Shown piece by piece: positions 1 to 7,849 of a DNA stretch of 64,000 nucleotides. Position 1 is the stretch's first letter; each line of letters opens with the position of its first letter. The notes under the pieces are model-generated. The model searched no databases, was not told the DNA's origin, and was given only the letters and a program-made list of their open reading frames with translations. This DNA is from Mycolicibacterium xanthum. Its GTDB lineage: Bacteria; Actinomycetota; Actinomycetes; Mycobacteriales; Mycobacteriaceae. A program made the translations under genes and the position numbers. The DNA is taken from positions 177,309 through 241,308 of the forward strand of contig NZ_JAIFZS010000006.1 in the NCBI RefSeq assembly GCF_019710635.1. The letters are read 5' to 3'.

Positions 1-1538
1 CCGCCCTGGAGCGCCGGTTCCAGCCGGTGCAGGTCGGGGAGCCGACGGTGGAGCACACCATCGAGATCCTCAAGGGGCTGCGGGACCGCTACGAGGCGCA
101 CCACCGCGTGTCGATCACCGATTCGGCGTTGGTGGCCGCGGCCACGCTGGCCGACCGCTACATCAACGACCGCTACCTGCCGGACAAGGCGATCGACCTG
201 ATCGACGAGGCCGGCGCCCGGATGCGGATCCGCCGGATGACCGCACCGCCGGACCTGCGCGAGTTCGACGAGAAGATCGCCGACGCCCGCCGGGAGAAGG
301 AGTCCGCGATCGACGCGCAGGACTTCGAGAAGGCGGCCAGCCTGCGCGACCGCGAGAAGCAACTCGTCGCGCAGCGTGCCGAGCGAGAAAAGCAGTGGCG
401 CTCCGGTGATCTCGACGTGGTCGCCGAGGTCGACGACGAGCAGATCGCCGAGGTGCTCGGCAACTGGACCGGCATCCCGGTGTTCAAGCTCACCGAAGAG
501 GAGACCACCCGGCTGCTGCGCATGGAGGATGAGCTGCACAAGCGGATCATCGGCCAGGAGGACGCCGTCAAGGCGGTCTCCAAGGCCATCCGGCGCACCC
601 GTGCCGGCCTGAAGGATCCCAAGCGGCCGTCGGGTTCGTTCATCTTCGCCGGGCCGTCCGGTGTGGGTAAGACCGAGCTGTCCAAGGCGCTGGCCAACTT
701 CCTGTTCGGCGACGACGACGCGCTGATCCAGATCGACATGGGCGAGTTCCACGACCGGTTCACCGCGTCACGCCTGTTCGGTGCGCCGCCGGGGTATGTG
801 GGCTACGAAGAGGGCGGTCAGCTCACCGAGAAGGTGCGCCGCAAGCCCTTCTCGGTGGTGCTGTTCGACGAGATCGAGAAGGCGCATCAGGAGATCTACA
901 ACAGCCTGTTGCAGGTGCTCGAGGACGGCCGCCTGACCGACGGTCAGGGTCGCACCGTCGACTTCAAGAACACGGTGCTGATCTTCACGTCGAACCTCGG
1001 CACGTCCGACATCTCCAAGGCGGTCGGTCTGGGCTTCACCCAGGGTGGTGGCGAGAACAATTACGAGCGGATGAAGCAGAAGGTCAACGACGAACTCAAG
1101 AAGCACTTCCGTCCGGAGTTCCTCAACCGCATCGACGACATCATCGTCTTCCACCAGCTGACTCAGGACGAGATCATCCGGATGGTGGACCTGATGATCG
1201 GTCGGGTCGCCAACCAGCTCAAGGGCAAGGACATGGCCATCGAGCTGACCGACAACGCCAAGGCGCTGCTGGCCAAGCGCGGTTTCGACCCGGTGTTGGG
1301 GGCCCGGCCGCTGCGCCGGACCATCCAGCGCGAGATCGAGGACGCGCTCTCGGAGAAGATCCTCTTCGAGGAGGTCGGGCCCGGCCAGCTGGTCACCGTC
1401 GACGTGGACAACTGGGACGGCGAGGGTGCCGGCGAGGACGCGGTGTTCACGTTCGCCGGTAGCCGCAAGCCTGTCGCGGACGCCGAGCCGGACCTGGCTC
1501 AGGCCGGCGCGGCCGGCACCTCGGGCGCAGCCGAGTAA
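1..1538 (+). CDS. clpC1: ClpC1, ATP-dependent Clp protease ATP-binding subunit (5' part outside window)
   Basis: This is the C-terminal 60% of the Hsp100 unfoldase that feeds substrates to ClpP1P2 in the cytosol. The reading frame is already open at the first bases, so the N-terminal domain and the first AAA+ Walker A lie upstream. Visible are the end of AAA-1, the UVR/M coiled-coil region (about nt 260-400), and AAA-2 with Walker A GPSGVGKTE (nt 651-677) and Walker B VLFDEIEKAH (about nt 858-890). The protein ends in an Ala/Gly-rich tail and is followed by a strong hairpin. It matches mycobacterial ClpC1 closely, and the following genes keep the M. tuberculosis order. It is an essential gene and appears intact in the visible part. 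Confidence 0.97.
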   Translation, partial: ALERRFQPVQVGEPTVEHTIEILKGLRDRYEAHHRVSITDSALVAAATLADRYINDRYLPDKAIDLIDEAGARMRIRRMTAPPDLREFDEKIADARREKESAIDAQDFEKAASLRDREKQLVAQRAEREKQWRSGDLDVVAEVDDEQIAEVLGNWTGIPVFKLTEEETTRLLRMEDELHKRIIGQEDAVKAVSKAIRRTRAGLKDPKRPSGSFIFAGPSGVGKTELSKALANFLFGDDDALIQIDMGEFHDRFTASRLFGAPPGYVGYEEGGQLTEKVRRKPFSVVLFDEIEKAHQEIYNSLLQVLEDGRLTDGQGRTVDFKNTVLIFTSNLGTSDISKAVGLGFTQGGGENNYERMKQKVNDELKKHFRPEFLNRIDDIIVFHQLTQDEIIRMVDLMIGRVANQLKGKDMAIELTDNAKALLAKRGFDPVLGARPLRRTIQREIEDALSEKILFEEVGPGQLVTVDVDNWDGEGAGEDAVFTFAGSRKPVADAEPDLAQAGAAGTSGAAE

Positions 1539-1554
1539 CGACGAGAAGACGCAG

Positions 1555-1587
1555 AACAGGCGGTCACCCCAAGGGTGGCCGCCTGTT
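1555..1587 (+). terminator. Intrinsic-type hairpin terminator after clpC1
   Basis: A 14-bp stem (1555-1568 with 1574-1587, one G-T pair) with a 5-nt loop lies 17 nt after the clpC1 stop and ends in TTT. It has the typical position and shape of a mycobacterial terminator, which often lacks a long U-tract. The truncated hemerythrin reading frame on the other strand runs through it. Confidence 0.75.
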
Positions 1588-1619
1588 TGCGTGCGCGGGC
1601 TCAATCCGCCGCCGCGCCG

Positions 1620-2102
1620 CCCAGATGGAGGTGCACATGTCGGCCAGTCGTCCCACTCGGCTTTGCTCATGCACTGTGCGACGATCGGCATGGCCTCGTC
1701 CTCTTCGCGGCGCAAGTGAGGCAGCATCACTGCCGCCAGCTTGTCGACAGCCCGGAGCAACGCTTGCCGGCCGGCATCGCTGGCCGCGTAATCGCGTGCG
1801 AATCCCGCGACATCGCCCATCGCCTCGGTGAGTGCGTGGTGGTCGCGGTCCATCTCGTCTAGTACGGTTGTTGCCTTCAGAACCCGTTGACGCACAATCG
1901 GATACAGTCCGTGGTCCGCTGCGTAGTGGTGCTTGTGCAGGGATCGGATCATCCACGTCAGGTGGTCGGCGATGGCGGCCCGCTGCACCGGGTCCGGGTA
2001 GGGCCAGCTGCTCAGCGCCGTGTGAACTCGCAGGAGGTCACGACGCAACGCGTTGTGCACGATCGTCATGATCCTGGTATTTGCAGGTGTGGAATCTTTC
2101 AT
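1620..2102 (-). pseudogene. Hemerythrin-domain protein, truncated at the C-terminus
   Basis: The ATG at 2102 overlaps the TetR stop (ATGA) and has an AAAGG ribosome site, so it is coupled to the TetR gene. The visible part is a helical hemerythrin/HHE-like domain, with HKHHYAADHGLYP, MDRDHHALTEAM and MLPHLRREEDEAMP supplying the His/Glu ligands of a di-iron site. Related mycobacterial proteins continue after the motif AEWDDW with another 50-60 residues. Here homology stops at AEWDDW (about 1640), and the frame then runs open, antisense, through the clpC1 terminator to a stop at 768 inside clpC1. I read this as loss of the original 3' end by a deletion or junction. A readthrough product of about 445 residues is formally possible. 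The di-iron fold itself may be intact. Confidence 0.6.
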
Positions 2103-2746
2103 TGGACAACACCTTTCGCGGCGAACACAGCCAAACTGAGTTCGGTTATCCACTGGATGTACTGCTCTGGGGTCCAGCCGCGGATCTCGGTCAGCAGGAT
2201 GTAGAGGTCGCTCGAGTAGAGCGCCTGCATGCCTTCGATATCTTGGTCCGACGGGTCCGGATGGACTGTCTGCAAGGTGAGCCGGGCCTGTTCGCGTTCC
2301 TCGGCGAGGACCAGACGTTCGACGTCGGCGAGGTTGTCATCGGTCCGGGCGGCTTCGCGCAGCACCATCCGCAGCCGCGCGACCCGCCCGTGCACTTCCG
2401 CCTGGATGCGCGCAAGTGCCTCGATCCGCTCCGTCGGCGAACCGACAGTCGTCACGGCGCGGAATTCCGGACGCTCCGAAAGCGCAAACGGTTCATCTTC
2501 GCCCACTACCAGGATGTTCAGCACCTCCTTGAACAGGGCTGCCTTCGACGGGAAGTTCGAGTACACGGTCTCCACCGACACACCGGCATCGCGGGCGATC
2601 TCGCGCATCCCAGCGCCGTGCCACCCGTGTTGGACAAAATTCGCGCGCGCGGTGCCGAGGATTTCCCGCCGGGTCTGCTCGGCGTTCTGTCGCCGACGCG
2701 TCGAGTTGTACTTCCGCCGAGGGGGCGCCTTGTCGGTTGCCGTCAT
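2099..2746 (-). CDS. TetR/AcrR family transcriptional regulator
   Basis: This 215-residue regulator has a basic N-terminus (about residues 1-25) and a TetR helix-turn-helix at about 45-75, containing IARDAGVSVETVYSNFPSK, where the YSNFPSK recognition-helix end is typical. The rest is an all-helical ligand-binding domain of unknown specificity. The gene is upstream of, and overlaps by ATGA, the hemerythrin gene, so the pair forms one operon. Short palindromes at 2770-2798 lie just upstream of its start and fit autoregulation. The inducer cannot be read from the sequence; a link to redox or gas stress is only suggested by the hemerythrin partner. Confidence 0.85.
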   Translation of the reverse strand: MTATDKAPPRRKYNSTRRRQNAEQTRREILGTARANFVQHGWHGAGMREIARDAGVSVETVYSNFPSKAALFKEVLNILVVGEDEPFALSERPEFRAVTTVGSPTERIEALARIQAEVHGRVARLRMVLREAARTDDNLADVERLVLAEEREQARLTLQTVHPDPSDQDIEGMQALYSSDLYILLTEIRGWTPEQYIQWITELSLAVFAAKGVVQ

Positions 2747-2769
2747 GTTGATGAGCTTGGGCCGTCGCT

Positions 2770-2798
2770 GTATTCAATACAATAGTGTGCTATTCAAT
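2770..2798. promoter_or_regulatory. Probable operator of the TetR regulator
   Basis: GTATTCAATAC (2770-2780) is a perfect 11-bp palindrome. AATAGTGTGCTATT (2781-2794) is a second inverted repeat. TATTCAAT occurs twice exactly 20 bp apart (2771 and 2791), about two helical turns. This AT-rich patch, 24 bp upstream of the TetR start, stands out from the GC-rich surroundings. The assignment to the adjacent TetR is inferred from position. Confidence 0.6.
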
Positions 2799-2869
2799 TA
2801 CTTCGCAACCCCATGGCTCGGTGAAGACCTTGAGTCAAGTCGGACCATCCTCGGTGGTTGGCCGCCTGT

Positions 2870-2975
2870 TTGCTCTACGCTGCAGGGGTACCCGATGGTC
2901 AACGGAATACCGGTGAGAGTCCGGAGCGGTCGCGCCACTGTAGACAGTCAGACCCGCTGGCCATCACACCTCTCA
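2870..2975 (+). promoter_or_regulatory. Cobalamin riboswitch upstream of cbtB
   Basis: The leader contains the conserved cobalamin-aptamer elements in order: a GGTGAGAGTCCGG segment near 2910, GCCACTGT (B12-box region) near 2935, and a CAGACCC stretch near 2950. It lies directly upstream of the cobalt-transport genes cbtB-cbtA, a classical target of B12 control. High cobalamin would be expected to repress cbtBA. Boundaries are approximate because no covariance search could be run. Confidence 0.85.
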
Positions 2976-3005
2976 CTGGGACGCGACATCCCGGAAAGGA
3001 TCACG

Positions 3006-3221
3006 ATGACCACTCCTGAGGTGGGCAGAACCCGATCGGCTGCCCTCGACTTCTCCGGCGCCAAGGCCGCGTTGTGGCTCTCGCTCACCGCTGTCATTGC
3101 CCTGCTGGTGCTCTACTTCGTCGGCCTCGACCAGGGCGCCACGTCGGTGTTCGGCAGCAACACCGTCGTCCACGAGTTCGTACACGATGCGCGCCACCTG
3201 CTGGGATTCCCCTGCCACTAG
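3006..3221 (+). CDS. cbtB: CbtB, cobalt transporter small subunit
   Basis: This 71-residue protein has one membrane segment (about residues 21-40, SLTAVIALLVLYFVG) and a His-rich C-terminus (HEFVHDARHLLGFPCH) that fits metal binding. The length and pattern are those of CbtB, which works with CbtA in cobalt uptake for cobalamin synthesis. The ATG at 3006 is chosen because GGAAAGGA sits just upstream and the riboswitch ends before it. Longer in-frame starts would place the riboswitch inside the coding sequence. cbtA follows after 24 bp. Confidence 0.88.
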   Translation: MTTPEVGRTRSAALDFSGAKAALWLSLTAVIALLVLYFVGLDQGATSVFGSNTVVHEFVHDARHLLGFPCH

Positions 3222-3245
3222 CGCCGGCGGGTTGGACAACCGGAC

Positions 3246-4046
3246 ATGGAGAGGCAGATCATCTGGCGCGGTCTGCTGGCCGGCGCCCTGGCGGGTGTGT
3301 TGGCGTTCTTGTTCGCCAGGATCTTCGTCGAGCCGCGGATCGCGCTGGCAATCGACTACGAGGACGGGGTTGCGGCGGCGAGGGATGCCGTCGAGACCGC
3401 GGCCGGTCATGCCGGGCACAGTCACGGCGGCGACGGTGCCGGATTCACCCGCGCCGTTCAGATGAACATCGGGATGGGTCTGGGCGTGCTGGCGTTCAGC
3501 GTCGCGATCGGCGCGCTGTTCGCCGTCGTGTTCGCGGTGGCCTACGGACGTGTCGGCAACATCTCGGCCCGCCTGCTTTCGCTCTACGTGGCGGGCGGCA
3601 TGCTACTGAGCCTGTACGTGGTTCCGGCGCTGAAATACCCGGCCAGTCCGCCTGCGCTGAGTCTGGACGAGACGCTCCGGCAGCGCACCCTGCTGTATCT
3701 GTTGATGGTGGTGGTCTCGGCCGCGCTGTTGGTCGCGGCGATCTACCTGGGCCGTCGGCTGGTCGCGCGGCTGGGTCCTTTCATCGCAGCGGTGATCGCG
3801 GCAGCGGGTTACGTCGTCGCGGTGGCACTGGTGATGCTGGTGTTGCCGGGAATCGACGAGACCCCGGGGCCGCTGGTCGACGATTCCGGCGCCATCATCT
3901 ACCCGGGCTTTCCGGCCGATGCGCTCTACGAGTTCCGGCTGTACTCGCTCGGAACGCAGTTCGTCGTCTACGCCACCATCGGTCTGTCGTTCGCGGTGAT
4001 GATGTCACGGTTGCTCGGTGAGCGGCTGAAGTCTCCGCAGGCGTGA
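3246..4046 (+). CDS. cbtA: CbtA, cobalt transporter integral membrane subunit
   Basis: This 266-residue membrane protein has about five or six hydrophobic segments and a His-rich loop HAGHSHGG (residues 55-62) after the first segment, a probable cobalt-binding site. It matches the CbtA family (cobalt transporter predicted from B12-riboswitch regulons). It follows cbtB in the same operon under the cobalamin riboswitch. Mechanistic evidence for the family is mostly from comparative genomics, so substrate assignment rests on family and context. Confidence 0.88.
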   Translation: MERQIIWRGLLAGALAGVLAFLFARIFVEPRIALAIDYEDGVAAARDAVETAAGHAGHSHGGDGAGFTRAVQMNIGMGLGVLAFSVAIGALFAVVFAVAYGRVGNISARLLSLYVAGGMLLSLYVVPALKYPASPPALSLDETLRQRTLLYLLMVVVSAALLVAAIYLGRRLVARLGPFIAAVIAAAGYVVAVALVMLVLPGIDETPGPLVDDSGAIIYPGFPADALYEFRLYSLGTQFVVYATIGLSFAVMMSRLLGERLKSPQA

Positions 4047-4055
4047 GCATGCACG

Positions 4056-4604
4056 TTGAGTGAGGTGCTCCGCCTGACCCTGGTGGCACATGCCATGACC
4101 GACGCGATGGCGGTCGGGCGCTTTCCCGCCGACGAACCACTCAACGACACCGGCCGCCGCCAGGTCGACGATGTGGCCGCCGGGCCCGTGCATCGTGCCC
4201 TGTGCGGGCCGGAGATCCGGGTGCGGCAGACGGCTCAGTGCCTGGGGTTGCACCCCGAGGTCGAGCCCGCGCTGGCGGATCTGGACTGCGGCCGCTGGCG
4301 CGGTGAAATTCTCGACGACGTGTCGCCCGCCGACGTTACGACCTGGCTGACCGATCCGACCAGCGCGCCGCACGGCGGCGAATCGATCGTCGAACTGGTC
4401 GCTCGCGTGCGCCATTGGATGACTTCGTTGACCGCCGAGCACACCCGCATCGTGGCGGTCAGCCACCCTGCCGTCGTCCGCGCAGCGGTGCTCGTCGCAC
4501 TCGACGCGCCGCCGAACTCGTTCTGGCGCATCGACGTAGCCCCGGTAAGCCGGACGGTCATGCATTTCCGCGGCGCCGCGTGGACGCTGCGCTTTACGCA
4601 ATGA
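4056..4604 (+). CDS. Histidine phosphatase superfamily protein
   Basis: This 182-residue protein resembles the phosphoglycerate-mutase-like fold: the first catalytic His is in LTLVAHAMTDA (His12), GGES lies near 107-110, and the second His is in VAVSHPAVVRAA (His137). The usual RHG triad reads AHA, so the conserved Arg is missing and activity is uncertain. Its place directly after cbtA suggests a role linked to cobalamin, for example a CobC-like phosphatase, but this is inference. I use a TTG start at 4056, because the nearby ATG at 4049 reads into a stop after four codons. Its end overlaps the end of the macro-domain pseudogene by 11 bp. Confidence 0.75.
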   Translation: MSEVLRLTLVAHAMTDAMAVGRFPADEPLNDTGRRQVDDVAAGPVHRALCGPEIRVRQTAQCLGLHPEVEPALADLDCGRWRGEILDDVSPADVTTWLTDPTSAPHGGESIVELVARVRHWMTSLTAEHTRIVAVSHPAVVRAAVLVALDAPPNSFWRIDVAPVSRTVMHFRGAAWTLRFTQ

Positions 4605-5104
4605 GTTCTCGGTACAGGTGGTAGTTCTCGTCGTCGAAGCAGACGAAGGTGACTTCGGAAAACGATGCCAGGCCGGGGAAGTCGGCGGTGGTCTTCCACG
4701 CGATCTGTGCGGCGGATTCCTTCGGGAAGCGGTAGATCCCGGTGCTGATGTTTTGGGAAGGCGATCGTGCGGACGTCGTGGTCGAACGCCAGTTGCAGGC
4801 TGTTTCGGTAGCAGTCCCGCAACAGGTCGGCCTCGCCGTGATCGCCGTCCTGTCACACCGGCCCCACCATGTGGATCACGTAGCCGGCCGGTAGATCGCC
4901 CGCCGTGGTGATTACGGCTTGACCTGTCGCGCAACCACCTTGGCGGTTACGAACGGCAACACATGCATCATGTGACGTCTTGCCGGCCTTGCGATGAATT
5001 GCTCCGTCCACGCCACCACCGTCGAGCAGCGAGGTGTTGGCCGCATTGACCACCGCGTCTACCTCGAGCGTGGTGATGTCACCCTGAACGACACGAAGCC
5101 TCAT
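4594..5104 (-). pseudogene. Macro-domain (ADP-ribose-binding / O-acetyl-ADP-ribose deacetylase) gene, broken
   Basis: The product starts [20 protein letters not shown], followed by the loop [18 protein letters not shown], the hallmark of macro domains that bind or hydrolyse ADP-ribose. Two lesions break it. A TGA at 4853-4855 follows HMVGPV, where the family has Trp. Then, in a run of four A near 4752-4755 (minus strand), one extra base shifts the frame; removing it restores IAFPNISTGIYRFPKE and a normal end ELIA at 4594. The start overlaps the lpqF stop by ATGA, so it belonged to the lpqF operon. It is either a recent pseudogene or two sequencing errors. Confidence 0.85.
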
Positions 5105-6492
5105 GGGGGTGTCCCCTGGTCCCGTTCGATCAGCGCGAACATCTGCTCGGCGATCGACAGCAGCCAGGCCGCCGCGGTCTGGCTGCGGTACTCGGGCCAG
5201 TTCGTCTGCAGGCTGACCACATACGCCTGCCCGGTGCGGTCGACGGCATACCAGCTGAAGGTCAGGTCGCCGGGCAGGTTGCCGGCCTTGGCGCCGATGT
5301 AGGGCCACTGCGTGTGGTCGAGTTCGATGCCGGGGACGGCCGACAGGATGTCGCGGACCGGCGTGGCTTCGCCGACCGCGGCGGCCTGTAGCGCGGCATG
5401 CAGTCGGCAGATGTCGGCGGCGCTGGCGTACCACTCCGCCCCGATGGCCGAGGCCGGCGTGTGCGTGCGTTCCGGATCGGGTTCGTAGGGGCGGGAATTG
5501 GTCTGCTGGAGCAGCTGCGCGCGACCCTGCCGAGAGGCGTGTTTCCACTGTTCGCGCAGGTCGGGTTCGCCCCAGCCGACCGAGAACAGCTCGTGCATGG
5601 TGGGGAACGGCGTCATGCTGGCCGGGTCGTGATGCCCCGCTGCCACCAGGGCCTGCTCGATGGCACCCGGACCCAGCCGTCCGATCAGCAGGTCGGTGGC
5701 CATGTTGTCGCTCGCCGAGATCATCTGCTGGGCGGCGTCGCGGACGCTCACCTCGGTGCCGGGCGGCATCTTGTCGAAGCCCGACGACCCGACCGCCTTC
5801 GCCTCCTTGGTGATCGTCAGCGTGTCGTCCCAGTGCAGCGTGTCCGCCTTCACCGCGTCGGCCACGGCGAGCAGCACGTAGAGCTTGAAGATCGACGCCA
5901 GCGGCAGGGACATGTCGGTGTTGGTACCGGCGACCTTGGTGCACCGGCCGTCGTCGACCTTCGCGACCTGGTACGAGTAGCGGGCGCCGGACTTGGTCAG
6001 CTCGGCGTCGATGTCGGCCCAGTCGTCGATGACGGGGGGGTCGAGGGTGACCTGGAACCGGTCGACCATCCCCGCGTCATCGGTGCGCAACTCGATGGTC
6101 TGGGCGACCCGGTAGGACGTGAGCACGTGCAGCACGGCGCTGCCGGCACCGATCTCGACGTCGGTCACGGTGAACGGCCGGTCCCACCAGATTCGGTCCA
6201 GCGTCACGCCGACGTGCTCGACGATCTGCGGCGCTGCGAGCGTGCGGACCCCGATCGGACCGATCGGCCAGTCGCTGTTGAGCATGTCCATCGTCTGCTT
6301 GGCCCGCAGACCCTGGGGGGTGTTGATCTGGATGGGCACTCCGTAGCTGGCATCCAGCGGCGCCGGCCGGGAGGTGGCGCAGCCGCAGGCCAGCGCGAGG
6401 ACCAGGACCAACGCGAGGGTCAGCGTGCCGGCCCGGCGTCGGTCCCTGACCGCGTCACGCAGTGGCGTCTGTCCCGGCAACGTCAAGCACAA
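5101..6492 (-). CDS. lpqF: LpqF, beta-lactamase-fold lipoprotein
   Basis: This 463-residue exported protein has a hydrophobic signal segment (about residues 23-37) and a lipobox-like region at Cys36/Cys38. The C-terminal half is a class A serine-hydrolase domain: SxxK as SIFK, SDN in [11 protein letters not shown], and KAG in place of KTG (IGAKAGN). The N-terminal part (about 45-160) is a separate domain. It corresponds to M. tuberculosis Rv3593 next to mhuD, as here. The ATG at 6492 overlaps the mhuD end by 38 bp; TTG codons a few residues later could also be used. The missing Thr in KTG makes true penicillin hydrolysis uncertain. Confidence 0.85.
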   Translation of the reverse strand: MCLTLPGQTPLRDAVRDRRRAGTLTLALVLVLALACGCATSRPAPLDASYGVPIQINTPQGLRAKQTMDMLNSDWPIGPIGVRTLAAPQIVEHVGVTLDRIWWDRPFTVTDVEIGAGSAVLHVLTSYRVAQTIELRTDDAGMVDRFQVTLDPPVIDDWADIDAELTKSGARYSYQVAKVDDGRCTKVAGTNTDMSLPLASIFKLYVLLAVADAVKADTLHWDDTLTITKEAKAVGSSGFDKMPPGTEVSVRDAAQQMISASDNMATDLLIGRLGPGAIEQALVAAGHHDPASMTPFPTMHELFSVGWGEPDLREQWKHASRQGRAQLLQQTNSRPYEPDPERTHTPASAIGAEWYASAADICRLHAALQAAAVGEATPVRDILSAVPGIELDHTQWPYIGAKAGNLPGDLTFSWYAVDRTGQAYVVSLQTNWPEYRSQTAAAWLLSIAEQMFALIERDQGTPP

Positions 6493-6784
6493 CCTCGAAC
6501 TCCAGCAAAGACGCGCCCTTGGCTACCGGGTTGGCCCGTTCGCCGGCGTGTGCCGCGATGGCCGGCCCGTTCGCCCAGGCCTGGAACGCCTCTTCGGACT
6601 CCCACTGGGTGACCACGAAATAGCGGTCCTCGCCCTTGACGGGCCGCAGCAGCTGGAACCCGAGAAAGCCCGGCTGGTTGTCCACCGCGTGGGCACGGTG
6701 CGCGAACCGCTTCTCCAGTTCGGGCCCGGCGTTGGGCGGGATCTCGATCGCGTTGATCTTCACCACAGGGGTTTGGCTGGACAT
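6455..6784 (-). CDS. mhuD: MhuD, heme-degrading monooxygenase (mycobilin-producing)
   Basis: This 109-residue ABM-fold protein is very close to M. tuberculosis MhuD (Rv3592), with a four-residue N-terminal extension. The heme-pocket residues are visible: Asn in VVKINAIEIP (Asn11, equal to Asn7), Trp in VTQWESEEAF (Trp66-equivalent) and His in AIAAHAGERAN (His75-equivalent). The enzyme cleaves cytosolic heme to mycobilins and releases iron without CO. It is divergent from the alpha/beta hydrolase with only 39 bp between starts, and its end overlaps lpqF, so the two form an operon with the former macro-domain gene. Confidence 0.93.
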   Translation of the reverse strand: MSSQTPVVKINAIEIPPNAGPELEKRFAHRAHAVDNQPGFLGFQLLRPVKGEDRYFVVTQWESEEAFQAWANGPAIAAHAGERANPVAKGASLLEFEVVLDVAGTDATA

Positions 6785-6823
6785 GGTGTTCAGGCTACCG
6801 CGCGGGATCGGCATGATGAATCG

Positions 6824-7594
6824 ATGGATGGCGATCTGCTGGTCCGCCGGGGTGGCACCGGCCGGCCCCTGGTTCTGGTGCACGGGCTGATGGGGCGGGG
6901 CAGCACCTGGTCGCGCCAATGGCCGTGGCTGGCACGCCACGGCGAGGTCTATACCTACGACGCGCCGTGGCATCGCGGCCGTGAGGTCCTCGACCCGCAC
7001 CCTGTCGGCACCGAGCGGTTCGTCGCTGACCTCGCCGACGCCGTGGAGTCGCTCGGCGGGCCGGTGGTCCTGGTCGGCCACTCAATGGGAGGGCTGCATT
7101 CCTGGTGTCTGGCGGCGGCCCGGCCGGACCTGGTGGCGGGCGTGGTGGTCGAGGACATGGCCCCGGATTTCCGCGGTCGCACGACCGGGCCGTGGGAGCC
7201 GTGGTTGCACGCGCTGCCCGACGAGTTCACCAGCGCCACACAGGTTTTCGACGAGTTCGGGCCGGTGGCCGGTCAGTATTTCCTGGACGCGTTCGACCGG
7301 ACCCCGACGGGGTGGCGCCTGCACGGGGAGCCGAGGCGCTGGGTCGAGATCGCCGCCGAGTGGGGCACCCGCGACTACTGGACCCAATGGCGCGCGGTGT
7401 CGGCGCCGGTGCTGTTGCTGGAGGCGGGTGACTCCGTCACCCCGCCCGGACAGATGGCGGCGATGGCGCGGACCGGGCGCCGGGCGACGTATCGGCAGGT
7501 CCCCGGCGCCGGTCATCTCATCCACGATGACGCACCTCGGAAATATCGGGATGCCGTCGAGGCGTTTCTATCGGCGTTCCCCGCCGGCGCGTGA
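6824..7594 (+). CDS. Alpha/beta-fold hydrolase (Rv3591c homologue)
   Basis: This 256-residue protein has the oxyanion-hole segment LVLVHGLMGRGSTW (about residues 16-29), nucleophile elbow VGHSMGG (Ser near residue 88), an acid in LLLEAGDSVTP and the catalytic His in PGAGHLIHDD. It is a complete serine hydrolase with no recognisable specific substrate. The M. tuberculosis orthologue also lies divergent from mhuD. The ATG at 6824 is chosen because the frame upstream runs antisense through mhuD and lpqF. The 3' end overlaps the small membrane protein by 27 bp. Confidence 0.85.
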   Translation: MDGDLLVRRGGTGRPLVLVHGLMGRGSTWSRQWPWLARHGEVYTYDAPWHRGREVLDPHPVGTERFVADLADAVESLGGPVVLVGHSMGGLHSWCLAAARPDLVAGVVVEDMAPDFRGRTTGPWEPWLHALPDEFTSATQVFDEFGPVAGQYFLDAFDRTPTGWRLHGEPRRWVEIAAEWGTRDYWTQWRAVSAPVLLLEAGDSVTPPGQMAAMARTGRRATYRQVPGAGHLIHDDAPRKYRDAVEAFLSAFPAGA

Positions 7595-7777
7595 TTGCGG
7601 CCAGGTGGGCTGCTGCTCGAAGCGGGTCCGGACTGCGTCGAGGTCGTGCGCGACCCGAAGGTCGTCACGGTCCGACGGGTCCGCTGGCTGCGAGCCGTTG
7701 CGCCCGGTCGCCCAGCTGAGCAGGGCGGCCACGGCGAATGCGGTGGCGAGGATCAGGAAGGTCAGTGCGATATCCAT
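7568..7777 (-). CDS. Small single-pass membrane protein, unknown function
   Basis: A 69-residue reading frame starts with one membrane helix (MDIALTFLILATAFAVAALL) followed by a charged, soluble tail. It is convergent with, and overlaps the last 27 bp of, the hydrolase gene. No family is recognised. The clear membrane helix placed right at the start supports a real gene. A start at 7810 would add 11 residues. Confidence 0.5.
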   Translation of the reverse strand: MDIALTFLILATAFAVAALLSWATGRNGSQPADPSDRDDLRVAHDLDAVRTRFEQQPTWPQSRAGGERR

Positions 7778-7849
7778 GGCAGTAATCGTGCATCCAGGAA
7801 AGATCATGCCAACAGTGGCAGAGGGGACACCTGTCGTTAAGATACTGCC

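Noticed and set aside
2229..3005. Coding sequence upstream of cbtB in the same frame
   Set aside because: The region is antisense to the TetR gene and then contains the cobalamin riboswitch; the ATG at 3006 has a good ribosome site.
5398..6612. 404-codon plus-strand frame opposite lpqF
   Set aside because: Antisense to a conserved lipoprotein gene and low-complexity in composition.
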